Counted from the stretch's first letter, positions 35,291 through 44,582 are shown. The stretch: 64,000 nucleotides of DNA from Marinicrinis sediminis (GCF_042685085.1 NZ_JBHUMM010000045.1:124001-188000); one strand, 5' to 3'. Notes: a model not told the origin generated them from the letters alone. Numbers and translations are program-made.

Positions 35291-35911
35291 ATGCTTATTT
35301 ACATTCCAACAAAAATCCGGAAGCAGTTGGGATTAGGGTTTGGCGATTTGCTTCAGCTGAAAAAAGATGAGAACCACGCCCTTTATTTTGAACGGAACGA
35401 GAACGGAAACAAGCTATCCAAGCTCGGACAAATCCATCTCTCAGAGAAAATTGTCCAGGAACATCAGCTGCGCAACGGCAAAATCGAGCTTGTTCCAAGA
35501 GAAGACCGCATTTATCTCGAAGTCAATCCATCACTGCGAGGAAGAAGTTCCAGCATGCGGAGCCAGAGTGGCAATCAGTTGCAGGTCATTTATGATCGGG
35601 CGCAGCGAATGACAGGCAAGGAACTGCAGGAAGAGCTGCTGACAATCTATAATCGATTGCAGGAAGAACTGACTTACGACACGAATCTGTGGGTGCAGGA
35701 ACATCAACCCTATTCATCCGAGGTTCCTCTCACACCAGCGCAAGAAGAACCGGCACCCCAGCGGAAATATAAAGTATGTATCGTGGATGAGGATGGCAAT
35801 AAGGAAGTCTTCACCCATGAAAGCTCCCAGGATTTTTATCGTGCGCGGGAAGAAATCCAGGATGCCAACATGGACAAGAGCATCGAATATATCATTCCGA
35901 TCTCTTCTTGA
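35291..35911 (+). CDS. AbrB-like protein with duplicated swapped-hairpin motif
   Basis: A 206-residue protein. Residues 4-30 (YIPTKIRKQLGLGFGDLLQL) look like an AbrB/SpoVT DNA-binding hairpin, and residues 43-75 (LGQIHLSEKIVQEHQL, GKIELVPREDRIYL) look like a second, diverged copy. A Ser/Arg linker follows, then a helical segment and a C-terminal alpha/beta region (YKVCIVDEDGNKEVF, IEYIIPISS). AGGAGG lies before the ATG. It has no operon partners. A DNA-binding role is inferred from the hairpins only. The 255-base upstream gap is AT-rich without a recognised gene. Confidence 0.7.
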   Translation: MLIYIPTKIRKQLGLGFGDLLQLKKDENHALYFERNENGNKLSKLGQIHLSEKIVQEHQLRNGKIELVPREDRIYLEVNPSLRGRSSSMRSQSGNQLQVIYDRAQRMTGKELQEELLTIYNRLQEELTYDTNLWVQEHQPYSSEVPLTPAQEEPAPQRKYKVCIVDEDGNKEVFTHESSQDFYRAREEIQDANMDKSIEYIIPISS

Positions 35912-36017
35912 TTCATCTATAGAGCGGTGATCAGATCGCATTATTGGTGTTATCTTGGTTTTGTTTTGAGCTGTCTGATCTCCGTCTTCTTCCTGTCCTG
36001 GAGGCTTCATGCAAAAT

Positions 36018-36066
36018 AAAAAGTTCCCTTCTCCTGTGCAAGTTTTGCAGGAGAAGGGAACTTTTT
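36018..36066. terminator. Bidirectional terminator
   Basis: Perfect 19-base arms AAAAAGTTCCCTTCTCCTG (36018-36036) and its complement (36048-36066) with an 11-base loop. It has A-run and T-run on both sides, so it ends both the AbrB-like gene (plus) and the DUF420 gene (minus). Confidence 0.9.
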
Positions 36067-36092
36067 ATTTATGTTTTGATATCCGTATAACC

Positions 36093-36554
36093 TTAACCAA
36101 AAATGGCATCAATCAGATTCGTTGTTTCCGGTGCCGGGTACAGAATATACAACAAGTAATAAACAGCGACTCCTGTTATCGCGGTAATAAACCAAATGAC
36201 CGCAGTCGGTCGGCCAAGTCGCTTATGCTTCAGAAAGTTGCCCGTATAGGCCAGCTGAAGCGTAACCAGTCCCATTACCGCAGAGACGGTAGCCAATACG
36301 ATGTGGAAGATCAGAAAGATTCGGTACAATGTCTCCATGCTGTCTGGACCCGCAAATGGCGTACTGCCATAGCCGAAAGTCTTCGTCAGATAAATCGTAA
36401 AGAACAGAACCGCACTGATCGCTCCCCATACCATGACTTTCTGATGGGCTTCGCGTTTTCCCTGGACGATGAGACGCCAGCCAACCGCCACCAGAATCGC
36501 ACTCAATACGATAAAACACGTACTTATGAATGGAAGTATATTTGCCACAATCAT
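36093..36554 (-). CDS. DUF420 membrane protein, YozB/CtaM-like
   Basis: A 153-residue protein with four helices (about 3-22, 38-58, 73-95, 115-135). The ATG at 36554 follows AGAGG by 5 bases; a longer reading starts at 36602. DUF420 proteins are encoded next to oxidase genes and the Staphylococcus homologue CtaM is needed for maturation of a haem-copper oxidase. The position after ctaG fits such a role. No soluble domain is present. Confidence 0.85.
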   Translation of the reverse strand: MIVANILPFISTCFIVLSAILVAVGWRLIVQGKREAHQKVMVWGAISAVLFFTIYLTKTFGYGSTPFAGPDSMETLYRIFLIFHIVLATVSAVMGLVTLQLAYTGNFLKHKRLGRPTAVIWFITAITGVAVYYLLYILYPAPETTNLIDAIFG

Positions 36555-36642
36555 CCCTGCCTCTGTTTCCCAATTTCTTTCTACTGCATGACGATGCCAC
36601 AACGCCTTGAAAGCAAGTCATGACACCACCAGATGGCGATCA

Positions 36643-37539
36643 TTATGCCGGGTCCATCGATGGAGGCAAATCGTCCTCTTTCTCCGGATTTTCATTGCGA
36701 TACCATTCCTTGAATACATACAACAGCAAGATGCCATACAACGTTTCCTGCAGCAGCTTCATAATAACACCGCCTAGCTGCTGATCATCAAGGGCTGACA
36801 TGGAAGTAAAAAACTGCGGTCCTGAAAATTGTGTCAGCACCCAGTCCTGTCCCGCCGGAACACAATAGCCCATGGCCTCTGCCCAGATGGTGGGATCTGT
36901 GAAGGTGTTGTACATCGGCTCATTGGCAAAGACAATGAGCGCACAAGCTGGCGTAATCAGCACGCCGTTGGCAAAAATATAGCCCATCTTCTTCAATCCG
37001 CTCAACTGTTCTTCGTCAGACAGCGGATTGATGATTGGCCACCACATCATGAGAGAGGTTACCAGCAGCAATACATAATACGCAGCATGGACTTCATAAT
37101 TCGTCATAACGTAATCATGAATCGTCGGAATATGGTAGAACGAAAAGGCTGCATTAAAAAATACCATGGTAAGCAATGGATGCATCAGGAACTTCAGATA
37201 TTGCAGCACACGGATGCGCAGCAACGGGCGCAGCATCCATGCCGGAATTCCGATGAGCAGCAACGGGGGAACCAGAATGTAGGACACCGCCATATTGAAC
37301 ATATGGGCACTGAACATCAAATGAGCCAGCAGACTTAGCGGTCCGGCCTGTGTCAGATACAACAGCGTAAGGCCGATTAAAAATACCGCTTTTCGCCACC
37401 ACGCAACCGCCTCTGACTCCTTGAAACGGATGCTCCACGGTCCAACCAGCAGCAGATACACAATGGCTACCCCGATAAACAGCAACAGAAACAGTGGACT
37501 CCAGATCGCTTCAAAGCTGAAATATTGCAATCCTAGCAT
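36643..37539 (-). CDS. ctaG: Cytochrome c oxidase assembly factor CtaG
   Basis: A 298-residue, seven-helix membrane protein of the caa3_CtaG family, with conserved LLAHLMFSAHMFNMAVSYILVPPLLLIGIP and YHIPTIHDYVMTNYEVHAAYY segments that contain the family's His residues. It is needed for assembly of the caa3 oxidase copper centre in Bacillus. It is separated from ctaF by 221 bases containing a strong terminator (37699-37727), so it likely has its own promoter or depends on readthrough. Confidence 0.92.
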   Translation of the reverse strand: MLGLQYFSFEAIWSPLFLLLFIGVAIVYLLLVGPWSIRFKESEAVAWWRKAVFLIGLTLLYLTQAGPLSLLAHLMFSAHMFNMAVSYILVPPLLLIGIPAWMLRPLLRIRVLQYLKFLMHPLLTMVFFNAAFSFYHIPTIHDYVMTNYEVHAAYYVLLLVTSLMMWWPIINPLSDEEQLSGLKKMGYIFANGVLITPACALIVFANEPMYNTFTDPTIWAEAMGYCVPAGQDWVLTQFSGPQFFTSMSALDDQQLGGVIMKLLQETLYGILLLYVFKEWYRNENPEKEDDLPPSMDPA

Positions 37540-37698
37540 ATATCTATCCCCTCCTCTTCAAAAGAGAGATTCGTTAAAACGTGACATCCTGAACCCTGTC
37601 AAACGATTCACAATCAATCTATCCGTATTGTACGCCAAGCCGCGTACAGATGTAAAATGAAAGTTGTCCCATCACGAGGAAAATCGCATAGCTTGTTG

Positions 37699-37727
37699 AA
37701 AAAAAAGGGAGCATCTCTGCTCCCTTT
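37699..37727 (-). terminator. Terminator after ctaF
   Basis: Minus-strand hairpin AAAGGGAGCA-GAGA-TGCTCCCTTT followed by a run of T. It closes the ctaCDEF transcript before ctaG. Confidence 0.88.
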
Positions 37728-37760
37728 CCGTCTTCGTCAACCATCTCAACGATTTGCTGT

Positions 37761-38087
37761 TTACCACCACATCAAGAACAGGGCAGCGGCTACTGCAGTG
37801 AGTGCCGTAATAAAACCTGTGAAGAGCGCGATAAACGCGTAGACATGACCTTTGTCTTTCATATGCATCCAGAATGCAAGCTGTACAATAACTTGCACCA
37901 TCGCCATCGTGACCAGCAGGAAGATGACGAATCCGCCACTCAGAGCATCGTTGGCTGCCGCCACGAAAGCAATAAAGGTCAAGATCATGGATATGGCATA
38001 CGTAATAATATGATTCCTCGGTCCTTCGTGTACCGGGCCTCTTTTTACCTTAGAGGCTGGTTGCTGAGTTACTTGTTGTTGTCCCAT
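37761..38087 (-). CDS. ctaF: Cytochrome c oxidase subunit IV (caa3)
   Basis: A 108-residue small membrane subunit with three helices (about 27-45, 50-72, 80-105). The hydrophilic N terminus (KVKRGPVHEGPRNH) is typical of COX4-like pro subunits. It follows ctaE by 4 bases and ends before a terminator. Role: structural subunit of the terminal oxidase in the cytoplasmic membrane. Confidence 0.92.
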   Translation of the reverse strand: MGQQQVTQQPASKVKRGPVHEGPRNHIITYAISMILTFIAFVAAANDALSGGFVIFLLVTMAMVQVIVQLAFWMHMKDKGHVYAFIALFTGFITALTAVAAALFLMWW

Positions 38088-38091
38088 CAGC

Positions 38092-38706
38092 TTAACCTAC
38101 CTTTCCCATGAGGTATACGAGAGAGAAGATGAATACCCATACGACGTCGATAAAGTGCCAGTAGAGACCTGCGACATAGAACTTTGGTGCGGTTACAGTC
38201 GTAATCCCCTTCTTGCGTGCCTGCACAATCAGCATCGTAATCCAGGTTACCCCGAACGCCACGTGAGCGCCGTGGAAACCAACCAGTGCATAGAAGGAGG
38301 AACTGAAGGCACTGGTTCCGAACTTGTGTCCCTCATGCACATAATGATAGAACTCATAAATCTCCAAACCCAAAAAGCTTACACCCAGAACAACCGTCAG
38401 GATTAGCCAGTTAATCATGGCCTTGACATCATAGCGGTGCATCGCCTGGGTAGCAAACACACTGGTCAAACTGCTTGTCAGCAAAATGAAGGTAGCAATA
38501 GCAACTAGCGGAATGGAGAACAATTCGTCAGCAGTCGGTCCGTCCAGCACCTGTCCCCGCAGAGCGAGGAAGGTGGCGAAGAGCGTACCGAACAAAACGG
38601 TCTCTCCACCGAGGAACAGCCAGAAGCCAAGAACTTTATTCTTTCCTTCCAGCGTGGCGATTTCGGGTTGGTGCGGCTTTTCGCCCGTTACATGTGTTTG
38701 GCTCAT
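38092..38706 (-). CDS. ctaE: Cytochrome c oxidase subunit III
   Basis: A 204-residue subunit with five helices. Conserved FLGGETVLFGTLFATFLALRG and HEGHKFGTSAFSSSFYALVGFHGAHV segments, and the C-terminal YWHFIDVVWVFIFSLVYL. It overlaps ctaD by ATGA, so translation is coupled. Short relative to mitochondrial subunit III, as is normal for Bacillus caa3 oxidases. Confidence 0.95.
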   Translation of the reverse strand: MSQTHVTGEKPHQPEIATLEGKNKVLGFWLFLGGETVLFGTLFATFLALRGQVLDGPTADELFSIPLVAIATFILLTSSLTSVFATQAMHRYDVKAMINWLILTVVLGVSFLGLEIYEFYHYVHEGHKFGTSAFSSSFYALVGFHGAHVAFGVTWITMLIVQARKKGITTVTAPKFYVAGLYWHFIDVVWVFIFSLVYLMGKVG

Positions 38707-40586
38707 GCTTTTACCCCCTTATCGTCTTCCAGTTCCTCTGGTTCAATATGATAACCATGATCATCAATGACCGATCTCAGGAACATACACGCAAATGTGA
38801 CAACCAATCCGATAATGCCGACAACCCAGTTTCCAAAGATCATATTCAGGAATCCGTTGTTGAATTCATAGCTTTGGAACATAAATCCGATCCCGGCAAT
38901 AAAGAGTCCGAGTGACATGAAGAACGGCAAGAAAGAAGCATTCGGCATATGAATGGAACCCACCGGTTCCGCCGGAGTCATTTCCTTGTTGCCAGCCATT
39001 TTTTCTTTCCAGAAAGCATCTAATCCACGCACAAGCGGCGTTTGCTTGAAATTATACTCTGGCGGTGGCGAAGAAATCGTCCACTCCAGTGTACGACCAT
39101 CCCATGGATCTGCTGGTGCGTCTGCTTTTTTCAAGGTAGTGATGAAGACGTTGACCAACAGGATAATCGTCCCGACCCCCATCAGCAGAGCACCCATCGT
39201 TGAGATAAAGTTCAGTTCATTCCAGCCCGTCTGGTTATCCAGATACGTGTATACACGACGCGGCATGCCGTCAAGTCCGAGCAAATGCTGGACGAAGAAC
39301 GTCAGATGGAATCCGATGAAGAAGGTCCAGAACGTCCATTTCGCAAGCGTTTCGTTCAGCATGCGGCCAAACATCTTCGGCCACCAGTAGTGTGCCCCGG
39401 CAAACAGACCGAACACCACGCCACCGATGATGACATAGTGGAAGTGAGCGACAACGAAGTAGCTGTCATGATATTGATAGTCAGCAGCCGGAACGGAAAG
39501 CATGACGCCCGTAACCCCACCCATGACAAAGGTCGGAATGAATCCGAGTGCAAACAGGTTCGGGGAATCGAAACGAATTTGTCCGCCCCACATCGTTAAC
39601 AGCCAGTTGAAGATCTTGATCCCTGTAGGCACAGCAATCAACATCGTCGCTACGGAGAACAACGCATTCGCGATCGGCCCCATGCCGACCGTAAACATAT
39701 GGTGAACCCATACCATGAAACCAAGGAAACCGATCAGCATGGTTGCAAAAACCATGGAACTGTATCCAAACAGTCTCTTCTTGGAGAACGTACTAATGAC
39801 TTCGGAAATAATACCAAATGCAGGCAGTACGAGAATATATACCTCAGGATGCCCAAAGATCCAGAAGATATGCTGCCACAGAATCGAGTTACCGCCACCT
39901 GCGATGTCGAAGAAATTCGCACCGAAGATACGGTCAAAGGTCAAGAAGATCAGTCCGACTGCCAGTGCCGGGAAGGCAAACAGAATCAGCAGGGACATGA
40001 CGAATACCGACCAAGTGAAGAGCGGCATTCTCATGAAAGACATGCCTGGCGCTCTCATATTAATAATGGTAGCCAGGAAGTTAATCCCCCCGACCAGGGT
40101 TCCGATACCGGCAATCTGCAATCCAATGGCATAGAAGTCGATCCCCATGCCGCTGTAAGCATCGGTCGCCAACGGGGTATAGGAAGTCCAGCCCGCGTCC
40201 GGGGCCCCTCCTACAAACCAGCTGACATTGACCATTAGACCACCAAAGAGGAAGGTCCAGAAACCCAGTGAGTTAACGAATGGAAATGCCACGTCACGTG
40301 CCCCGATTTGCAAGGGCACAATCGCGTTCATCAGTCCAAACAAGAGTGGCATCGCTGCCAGGAAAATCATGGTCGTTCCGTGCATCGTCAATAGTTCATT
40401 AAAGGTTTGGGCGGAGACGAGATCGTTCTCCGGGGACATCAATTGCAAGCGAATCAGAATGGCTTCCAATCCACCGATGAGGAAGAAAAATCCACCCGCT
40501 GCAAAATAGAGAATCCCGATCTTCTTGTGATCCACCGTTGTCAGCCAATCCAGCCAACCATTGTACTGTTTTTTAGCATGAGCCAA
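38703..40586 (-). CDS. ctaD: Cytochrome c oxidase subunit I (haem-copper)
   Basis: A 627-residue catalytic subunit with at least 12 helices plus a longer C-terminal region. The CuB/Tyr loop is IFGHPEVYILVLPAFG, the next CuB ligands are WVHHMFTVGM, and the haem ligands occur in FVVAHFHYVI. It carries out O2 reduction and proton pumping. It follows ctaC by 30 bases. Together with CtaC it forms the cytochrome caa3 oxidase. Confidence 0.97.
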   Translation of the reverse strand: MAHAKKQYNGWLDWLTTVDHKKIGILYFAAGGFFFLIGGLEAILIRLQLMSPENDLVSAQTFNELLTMHGTTMIFLAAMPLLFGLMNAIVPLQIGARDVAFPFVNSLGFWTFLFGGLMVNVSWFVGGAPDAGWTSYTPLATDAYSGMGIDFYAIGLQIAGIGTLVGGINFLATIINMRAPGMSFMRMPLFTWSVFVMSLLILFAFPALAVGLIFLTFDRIFGANFFDIAGGGNSILWQHIFWIFGHPEVYILVLPAFGIISEVISTFSKKRLFGYSSMVFATMLIGFLGFMVWVHHMFTVGMGPIANALFSVATMLIAVPTGIKIFNWLLTMWGGQIRFDSPNLFALGFIPTFVMGGVTGVMLSVPAADYQYHDSYFVVAHFHYVIIGGVVFGLFAGAHYWWPKMFGRMLNETLAKWTFWTFFIGFHLTFFVQHLLGLDGMPRRVYTYLDNQTGWNELNFISTMGALLMGVGTIILLVNVFITTLKKADAPADPWDGRTLEWTISSPPPEYNFKQTPLVRGLDAFWKEKMAGNKEMTPAEPVGSIHMPNASFLPFFMSLGLFIAGIGFMFQSYEFNNGFLNMIFGNWVVGIIGLVVTFACMFLRSVIDDHGYHIEPEELEDDKGVKA

Positions 40587-40616
40587 TGTATGTTACCTCC
40601 TTTTCACAGCGTCCGT

Positions 40617-41639
40617 CTATTCAAGCGTCAAGCTTTGCAGATATTTGGTTAATGCATCAAGCTCTTCATCCGTCAATGGTACGTCTGGCATCAGCACGCC
40701 CTCTTTGACACTTTCAGGGTCATCGAGCCATTTCTTGATCCACTCTTCGGTGTTCGGACGAATACCGGCAACCAGCTCACGATCTGCAAAACCTTTCAGA
40801 TTCGGATAAAGTCCGCCCTGCGTTCCGTCAACTGCGTGGCAGCTCATACATTTAGCCTTGAAAATTTGCTCGCCTAGTGCCAGGTCATCCTGCTCCGCAA
40901 CCGGCTGAGTCGGCTCCAGCATCTTGGCGACCCACTCCTGATATTCTTCTTCCGTTACAACAATCACTTTGAAGTCCATCAAGGCATGGGAAGCGCCGCA
41001 AAGCTCCGCACATTTTCCTTTATAAACGCCCGTTTCCTTTGCATCGAGATACATCTTGTTTGTCATGCCCGGGTTCGTGTCCATTTTTCCGCCTAGCCCC
41101 GGCACCCAGAAGGAGTGAATGACATCCGTAGAAGTCAGTTCAAAGGCAATTTTCGTATTGACCGGAATCACCAGATCCTGGGCCGTAGTAATGCCATGCT
41201 CCGGATACTGGAATTCCCACCAGAATTGGTGACCAATAACTTTCACCTGCTCTGCTTCCTTGGTTTCACTATAGTCCTTGGCAAGCGCAAAGGTCTGGGA
41301 TACCATCGGAACAGCCAAAATCAAAAGCAATACGAGCGGAATAACCGTCCATACGATTTCCAGCACATGACTGCCTTCTGTTTGCTTCGGTACACCGGTT
41401 TGATTTTTACGCTTTCTGAACTTCACCACGATGTAAGCGTATAGCACAAATACCACAACAAGAACAAAGAACATAATAAAGAGAGATAGCTTGATCAGCG
41501 AAAGTTGATCCTCCCCTACGCTGCCTTTCGGATTCAGCGGACTTGCATCGTCTCCTAAAATACTGCTGCATCCAGATAATACGAATGAGAACAGCAATAA
41601 CAAAGGTGCCAGTCGCTTCGCCAGTTTCCACGGTTTCAC
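40617..41639 (-). CDS. ctaC: Cytochrome c oxidase subunit II with fused cytochrome c
   Basis: A 340-residue lipoprotein (lipobox VLSGC) with two helices, a CuA domain (Cys210 and Cys214 in GKCAELCGASHALM) and a C-terminal cytochrome c domain with Cys264-x2-Cys267-His268 and a Met in GVLMPDVPLTDEEL as the likely axial ligand. The haem domain marks it as caa3 type, which receives electrons from its own cytochrome. First gene of the cta operon. Upstream (41640-41976) a TTGACA occurs at about 41739 on the minus strand but its -10 is poor; nothing else is recognised there. Confidence 0.96.
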   Translation of the reverse strand: MKPWKLAKRLAPLLLLFSFVLSGCSSILGDDASPLNPKGSVGEDQLSLIKLSLFIMFFVLVVVFVLYAYIVVKFRKRKNQTGVPKQTEGSHVLEIVWTVIPLVLLLILAVPMVSQTFALAKDYSETKEAEQVKVIGHQFWWEFQYPEHGITTAQDLVIPVNTKIAFELTSTDVIHSFWVPGLGGKMDTNPGMTNKMYLDAKETGVYKGKCAELCGASHALMDFKVIVVTEEEYQEWVAKMLEPTQPVAEQDDLALGEQIFKAKCMSCHAVDGTQGGLYPNLKGFADRELVAGIRPNTEEWIKKWLDDPESVKEGVLMPDVPLTDEELDALTKYLQSLTLE

Positions 41640-41976
41640 AATATCAACCCCACTTCTCTGTAATTCATTTTAACCTTCCAATCAACCATGATGATGCCTA
41701 AATTTATAACCATTACCATGAATGGAGATACCTTGTCAACAAACCTAATCACCCTATTAACTATAAATACGATGAAGTTTTTTGTCAATGAAATTGGGGC
41801 ATAGTTTAAGGAAGTTCACAAAACGTTCTAAAAGCTTGCAAGCCAGTCTGCACGGCGCTTCCGGCCGTTTCTGGTTAACGTTCTCAGACATATTCCGCCC
41901 CATTTTGCACATGCTACGTACATGCGATAACCAGGCTGCACCAGATATCAATTTTTTAGAGGAAGGACTGGTTCTC

Positions 41977-42684
41977 ATGCGTACCCTGATTCGCACGACA
42001 TCCCTTCGTCTCATCATTTCCATGCTGTTGCTGATCCTAATGTCAGCAGCGTGCCTCAGTGGCTGCGGCTATACGAAAAACTTTGAACAAAGCGATTACA
42101 ATGCAGGTGGAGGCATTCCCGCACGCGAGAAAGACCCGTACAACCGGGCATACGGCTTCACCATTCAGAACGAGCGCTATGATCATCACGGCAACACGCA
42201 TGCCGCTCTCAGCCAAAAGGCAGCCAACCAGGTCATGAAAATTCCCGGCATCGCCCACGCCTATGTGTTCATCACGGACCGCAATGCCTATGCGGCTATC
42301 GTGCTCAATCATGCTGCAACCGGCGTCAACAGCGACGGCAATCGACGCAGTGATACGACCAATGTCGGCAATTCGGAAGGGGTTTACAACATCCGCAATG
42401 GCGGTTCCTATCTAAATCCCCGCAAGCTGGTGGGCGACAGCAACTCCTATTATACCCTTAACAAGCCGGCGGACATTAGTCATGTGCTGAAGCAGCGTGT
42501 GGCCATCGCCATTCGAAATGCACAGCCTTATGTACAAGAGGTGTTTATTTCCGCTAATCGTGACTTTGTGAATGAAGCGAATGTCTACGCCCAGAAAACC
42601 TGGCTCGGTGAACAGACCGACCTGAATATGAACCGGTTCAATCAATGGGTGCGCAGCCAGTTTAAGCAAAGTGAAACGCAGTAA
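41977..42684 (+). CDS. YhcN/YlaJ-type sporulation lipoprotein
   Basis: A 235-residue lipoprotein: signal peptide (LRLIISMLLLILMSAACLSGC) with lipobox LSGC, then a YhcN/YlaJ domain (AANQVMKIPGIAHAYVFITDRNAYAAIVL) and a C-terminal region rich in Asn. The ATG at 41977 is about 10 bases after AGAGGAAGG; a longer reading from 41782 would add a charged non-signal-like stretch. Family members are lipoproteins of the spore inner membrane or forespore. Divergent from ctaC; ends before a terminator. Confidence 0.85.
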   Translation: MRTLIRTTSLRLIISMLLLILMSAACLSGCGYTKNFEQSDYNAGGGIPAREKDPYNRAYGFTIQNERYDHHGNTHAALSQKAANQVMKIPGIAHAYVFITDRNAYAAIVLNHAATGVNSDGNRRSDTTNVGNSEGVYNIRNGGSYLNPRKLVGDSNSYYTLNKPADISHVLKQRVAIAIRNAQPYVQEVFISANRDFVNEANVYAQKTWLGEQTDLNMNRFNQWVRSQFKQSETQ

Positions 42685-42705
42685 GGTTGCGGCCACACCA
42701 TAAAA

Positions 42706-42762
42706 AAGCTGCAAGCAGGAAGGGAGCCAGGCATCGCCTCATTCCTTTGCTTGCAGCTTCTT
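42706..42762. terminator. Terminator between convergent genes
   Basis: Arms AAGCTGCAAGCA (42706-42717) and TGCTTGCAGCTT (42748-42759) with a 30-base loop containing GGAAGG / CCTTT pairs. T-rich on the plus side and A-rich on the left, so it can act for both the lipoprotein gene and the DUF4097 gene. Confidence 0.8.
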
Positions 42763-42791
42763 TCTATGTTCTCCTTGTCGTGCACGATCGA

Positions 42792-43643
42792 TCACTCATG
42801 CGTTTTACTGCTTTTGCTTCTCATCTCAATATCTCCCGATCCGGTTGAAATTTCAACATAATGGTTACCTTCTCCAGCGACCGCCGAAAATAAATGACGG
42901 GATTGCGCCAGATTACGCAAATCCACATCCATGTCTATAACCTGGTCACCGGAACCTGATCGGAAAGTATAGGTGGTGTCTGCAGGATGAACGCGATAAT
43001 CCAGACTTACATCCCCAGACCCGGTCTTCACAGACACTGTACGGTCTCCTGCCATGGCAGGAAGTGCAACAGATCCAGATCCCGTACGCAATTCGGCCTC
43101 ATGCCAGTCCGATTCGCTCAGCTCCATATCCCCTGAAGAAGCATTCATCGTCAATCGCTTTACCTGAATCCGCTTCACAGTCTGGGAGCCACTGGAGCTG
43201 GTCATATGCAGTCTGTCTGCCTGCACCCCCTCTAGCTTCATGTCTCCGGAGGTCGCAGCCACCTCAATCTGTGCCAGTTGACGGGCGGGAATCTGAATCT
43301 GAACAGAGGGAGCACGTCCCCAGTTGAACCAGCCCTGCTGATGTTTCTCTATATTTACACGTGTATGCGAGCCGCCGTCGATATGAATCTCATAATGGTC
43401 TTTATGCTTCTCCGCACCATGAAGCTGTACGGAAATGACATCGCGGTCCTCCACGGCAGTCAATACAATATCCATGGAGCTGGACAAGACCGTTAACACT
43501 TCAACCTCTAAGGCATCGTATTCCTTCATATCGAGAACAACCTGCTCATGGTTCCATACCGGTGTTTGGTCAGAAAGCAGCGCAACCAGATAGATCAATC
43601 CGGTCAAGATCAGCAATAAGCCAATAATATTCTTCAGGCTCAT
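42792..43643 (-). CDS. DUF4097 family beta-strand repeat protein
   Basis: A 283-residue protein with one N-terminal helix (KNIIGLLLILTGLIYLVALL, residues 4-24) and an extracytoplasmic right-handed beta-helix-like region. Repeated SSGDMEL, GSGSVAL, TGSGDVSL, RSGSGDQVI, STGSGDIEM units are the DUF4097 signature. Such proteins are often next to LiaF or PspC-type stress genes, but no such gene is adjacent here. Role unknown, probably at the cell surface. The 270 bases upstream (43644-43913) contain no recognised gene. Confidence 0.85.
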   Translation of the reverse strand: MSLKNIIGLLLILTGLIYLVALLSDQTPVWNHEQVVLDMKEYDALEVEVLTVLSSSMDIVLTAVEDRDVISVQLHGAEKHKDHYEIHIDGGSHTRVNIEKHQQGWFNWGRAPSVQIQIPARQLAQIEVAATSGDMKLEGVQADRLHMTSSSGSQTVKRIQVKRLTMNASSGDMELSESDWHEAELRTGSGSVALPAMAGDRTVSVKTGSGDVSLDYRVHPADTTYTFRSGSGDQVIDMDVDLRNLAQSRHLFSAVAGEGNHYVEISTGSGDIEMRSKSSKTHE

Positions 43644-43913
43644 GTGCGGTTCCCCCTTCCTGTCTACATTCCATACGGGCCTGCTAAGATCTGCAAGGCA
43701 TCCAGCCTGCTGTACTTAGCCTCATGTTAACGTATGCCAGTCATAGACAGGTAGTGTCTGCGGTCATATGACGGTCACAACAAGTCAGTGAGTTCTCCTC
43801 CGGACAAGTCGGGACAGTGGAATCAGGACAGATGAGCAAGGATATACACACGGTCCGGTTGTTGCTTGTCATCATAAGCTAATCGTATACCCTACCGGCA
43901 AGGAGGTGTATCT

Positions 43914-44114
43914 ATGATCCGTCGTTCTGTCATCACACGCAAGATCCGAATCGGCCGTAATAAATATGTACTCGTCACCGTCAAGCAGATTGCCACAGCG
44001 ATCGCACCAAATGGAAATGCCAATGCGACCAACCAGGCTGCCATCACCGTGAAACCAATGCGCAAAAAAAGACGCAACCGCAAATGGAGGTGGCGTCGTA
44101 AGTTATCCTCATAA
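43914..44114 (+). CDS. Small basic protein, hypothetical
   Basis: A 66-residue protein preceded by a perfect AGGAGG with 7-8 bases to the ATG. The N-terminal half is a beta-like stretch (RKIRIGRNKYVLVTVKQIATAI), the middle is Asn/Ala-rich, and the C terminus is very basic (MRKKRRNRKWRWRRKL). It has no helix-turn-helix or signal peptide. A nucleic-acid-binding or spore-associated role would fit the charge, but this is only a guess. A hairpin at 44161-44192 may end it. Confidence 0.6.
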   Translation: MIRRSVITRKIRIGRNKYVLVTVKQIATAIAPNGNANATNQAAITVKPMRKKRRNRKWRWRRKLSS

Positions 44115-44160
44115 CTGTTGAAGCAGGCGAGGTCTCCGTCCTCTCACAGAACGTATACAG

Positions 44161-44192
44161 AGCCTGGCAGGATCGCTGCATCTTGCCAGGCT
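44161..44192 (+). terminator. Possible terminator hairpin
   Basis: AGCCTGGCA / TGCCAGGCT arms with a 14-base loop, then CTCTCTCC rather than a T-run. Located between the small basic protein gene and the convergent AhpD-like gene. Weak as a terminator in either direction. Confidence 0.5.
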
Positions 44193-44228
44193 CTCTCTCC
44201 TGTCTGCTTCCTGTTCGCTGCAATCGGG

Positions 44229-44582
44229 TTACTGTACGGTCTTCCCCGCCTGATGCAGGGCTTCCTGAACACGGGTGACCCCTTGAGACATGGCATGCCC
44301 GCCACCGAGCGCAGCCGCTACCGCAGCCGCCTCCAGCACTTGCTCCTGTGTAGCACCATGCTGAAGCGCTTCTTCCACATGATAATACGTACATACTTCA
44401 TTGTTATTGATCAAGCTGATCCCTAGCGCAATCAACTGTTTTTCAGAGGCAGAAAGGGCCCCTTCCCTGAAGCATTCCGCAGTGAAATGATGATACGATT
44501 CCACCATCTTCGGCATATGGTTCTGCATATGCCCGACTCCGATCTTATAGGAGCCCACCTTTTCCAGTACATCGTGATGCAC
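44229..44582 (-). CDS. Carboxymuconolactone decarboxylase/AhpD-like protein
   Basis: A 117-residue helical protein. GTG at 44582 is selected because AAGGGAG lies 9 bases before it; the region further upstream (44657) looks non-coding. The AhpD core is clear (HFTAECFREGALSASEKQLIALGISLINNNEVCTYYHVEEAL). In place of the redox CxxC the motif is C-T-Y-Y-H, so only one Cys remains and a peroxidase-partner role is doubtful. Function unknown. Confidence 0.85.
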   Translation of the reverse strand: MHHDVLEKVGSYKIGVGHMQNHMPKMVESYHHFTAECFREGALSASEKQLIALGISLINNNEVCTYYHVEEALQHGATQEQVLEAAAVAAALGGGHAMSQGVTRVQEALHQAGKTVQ

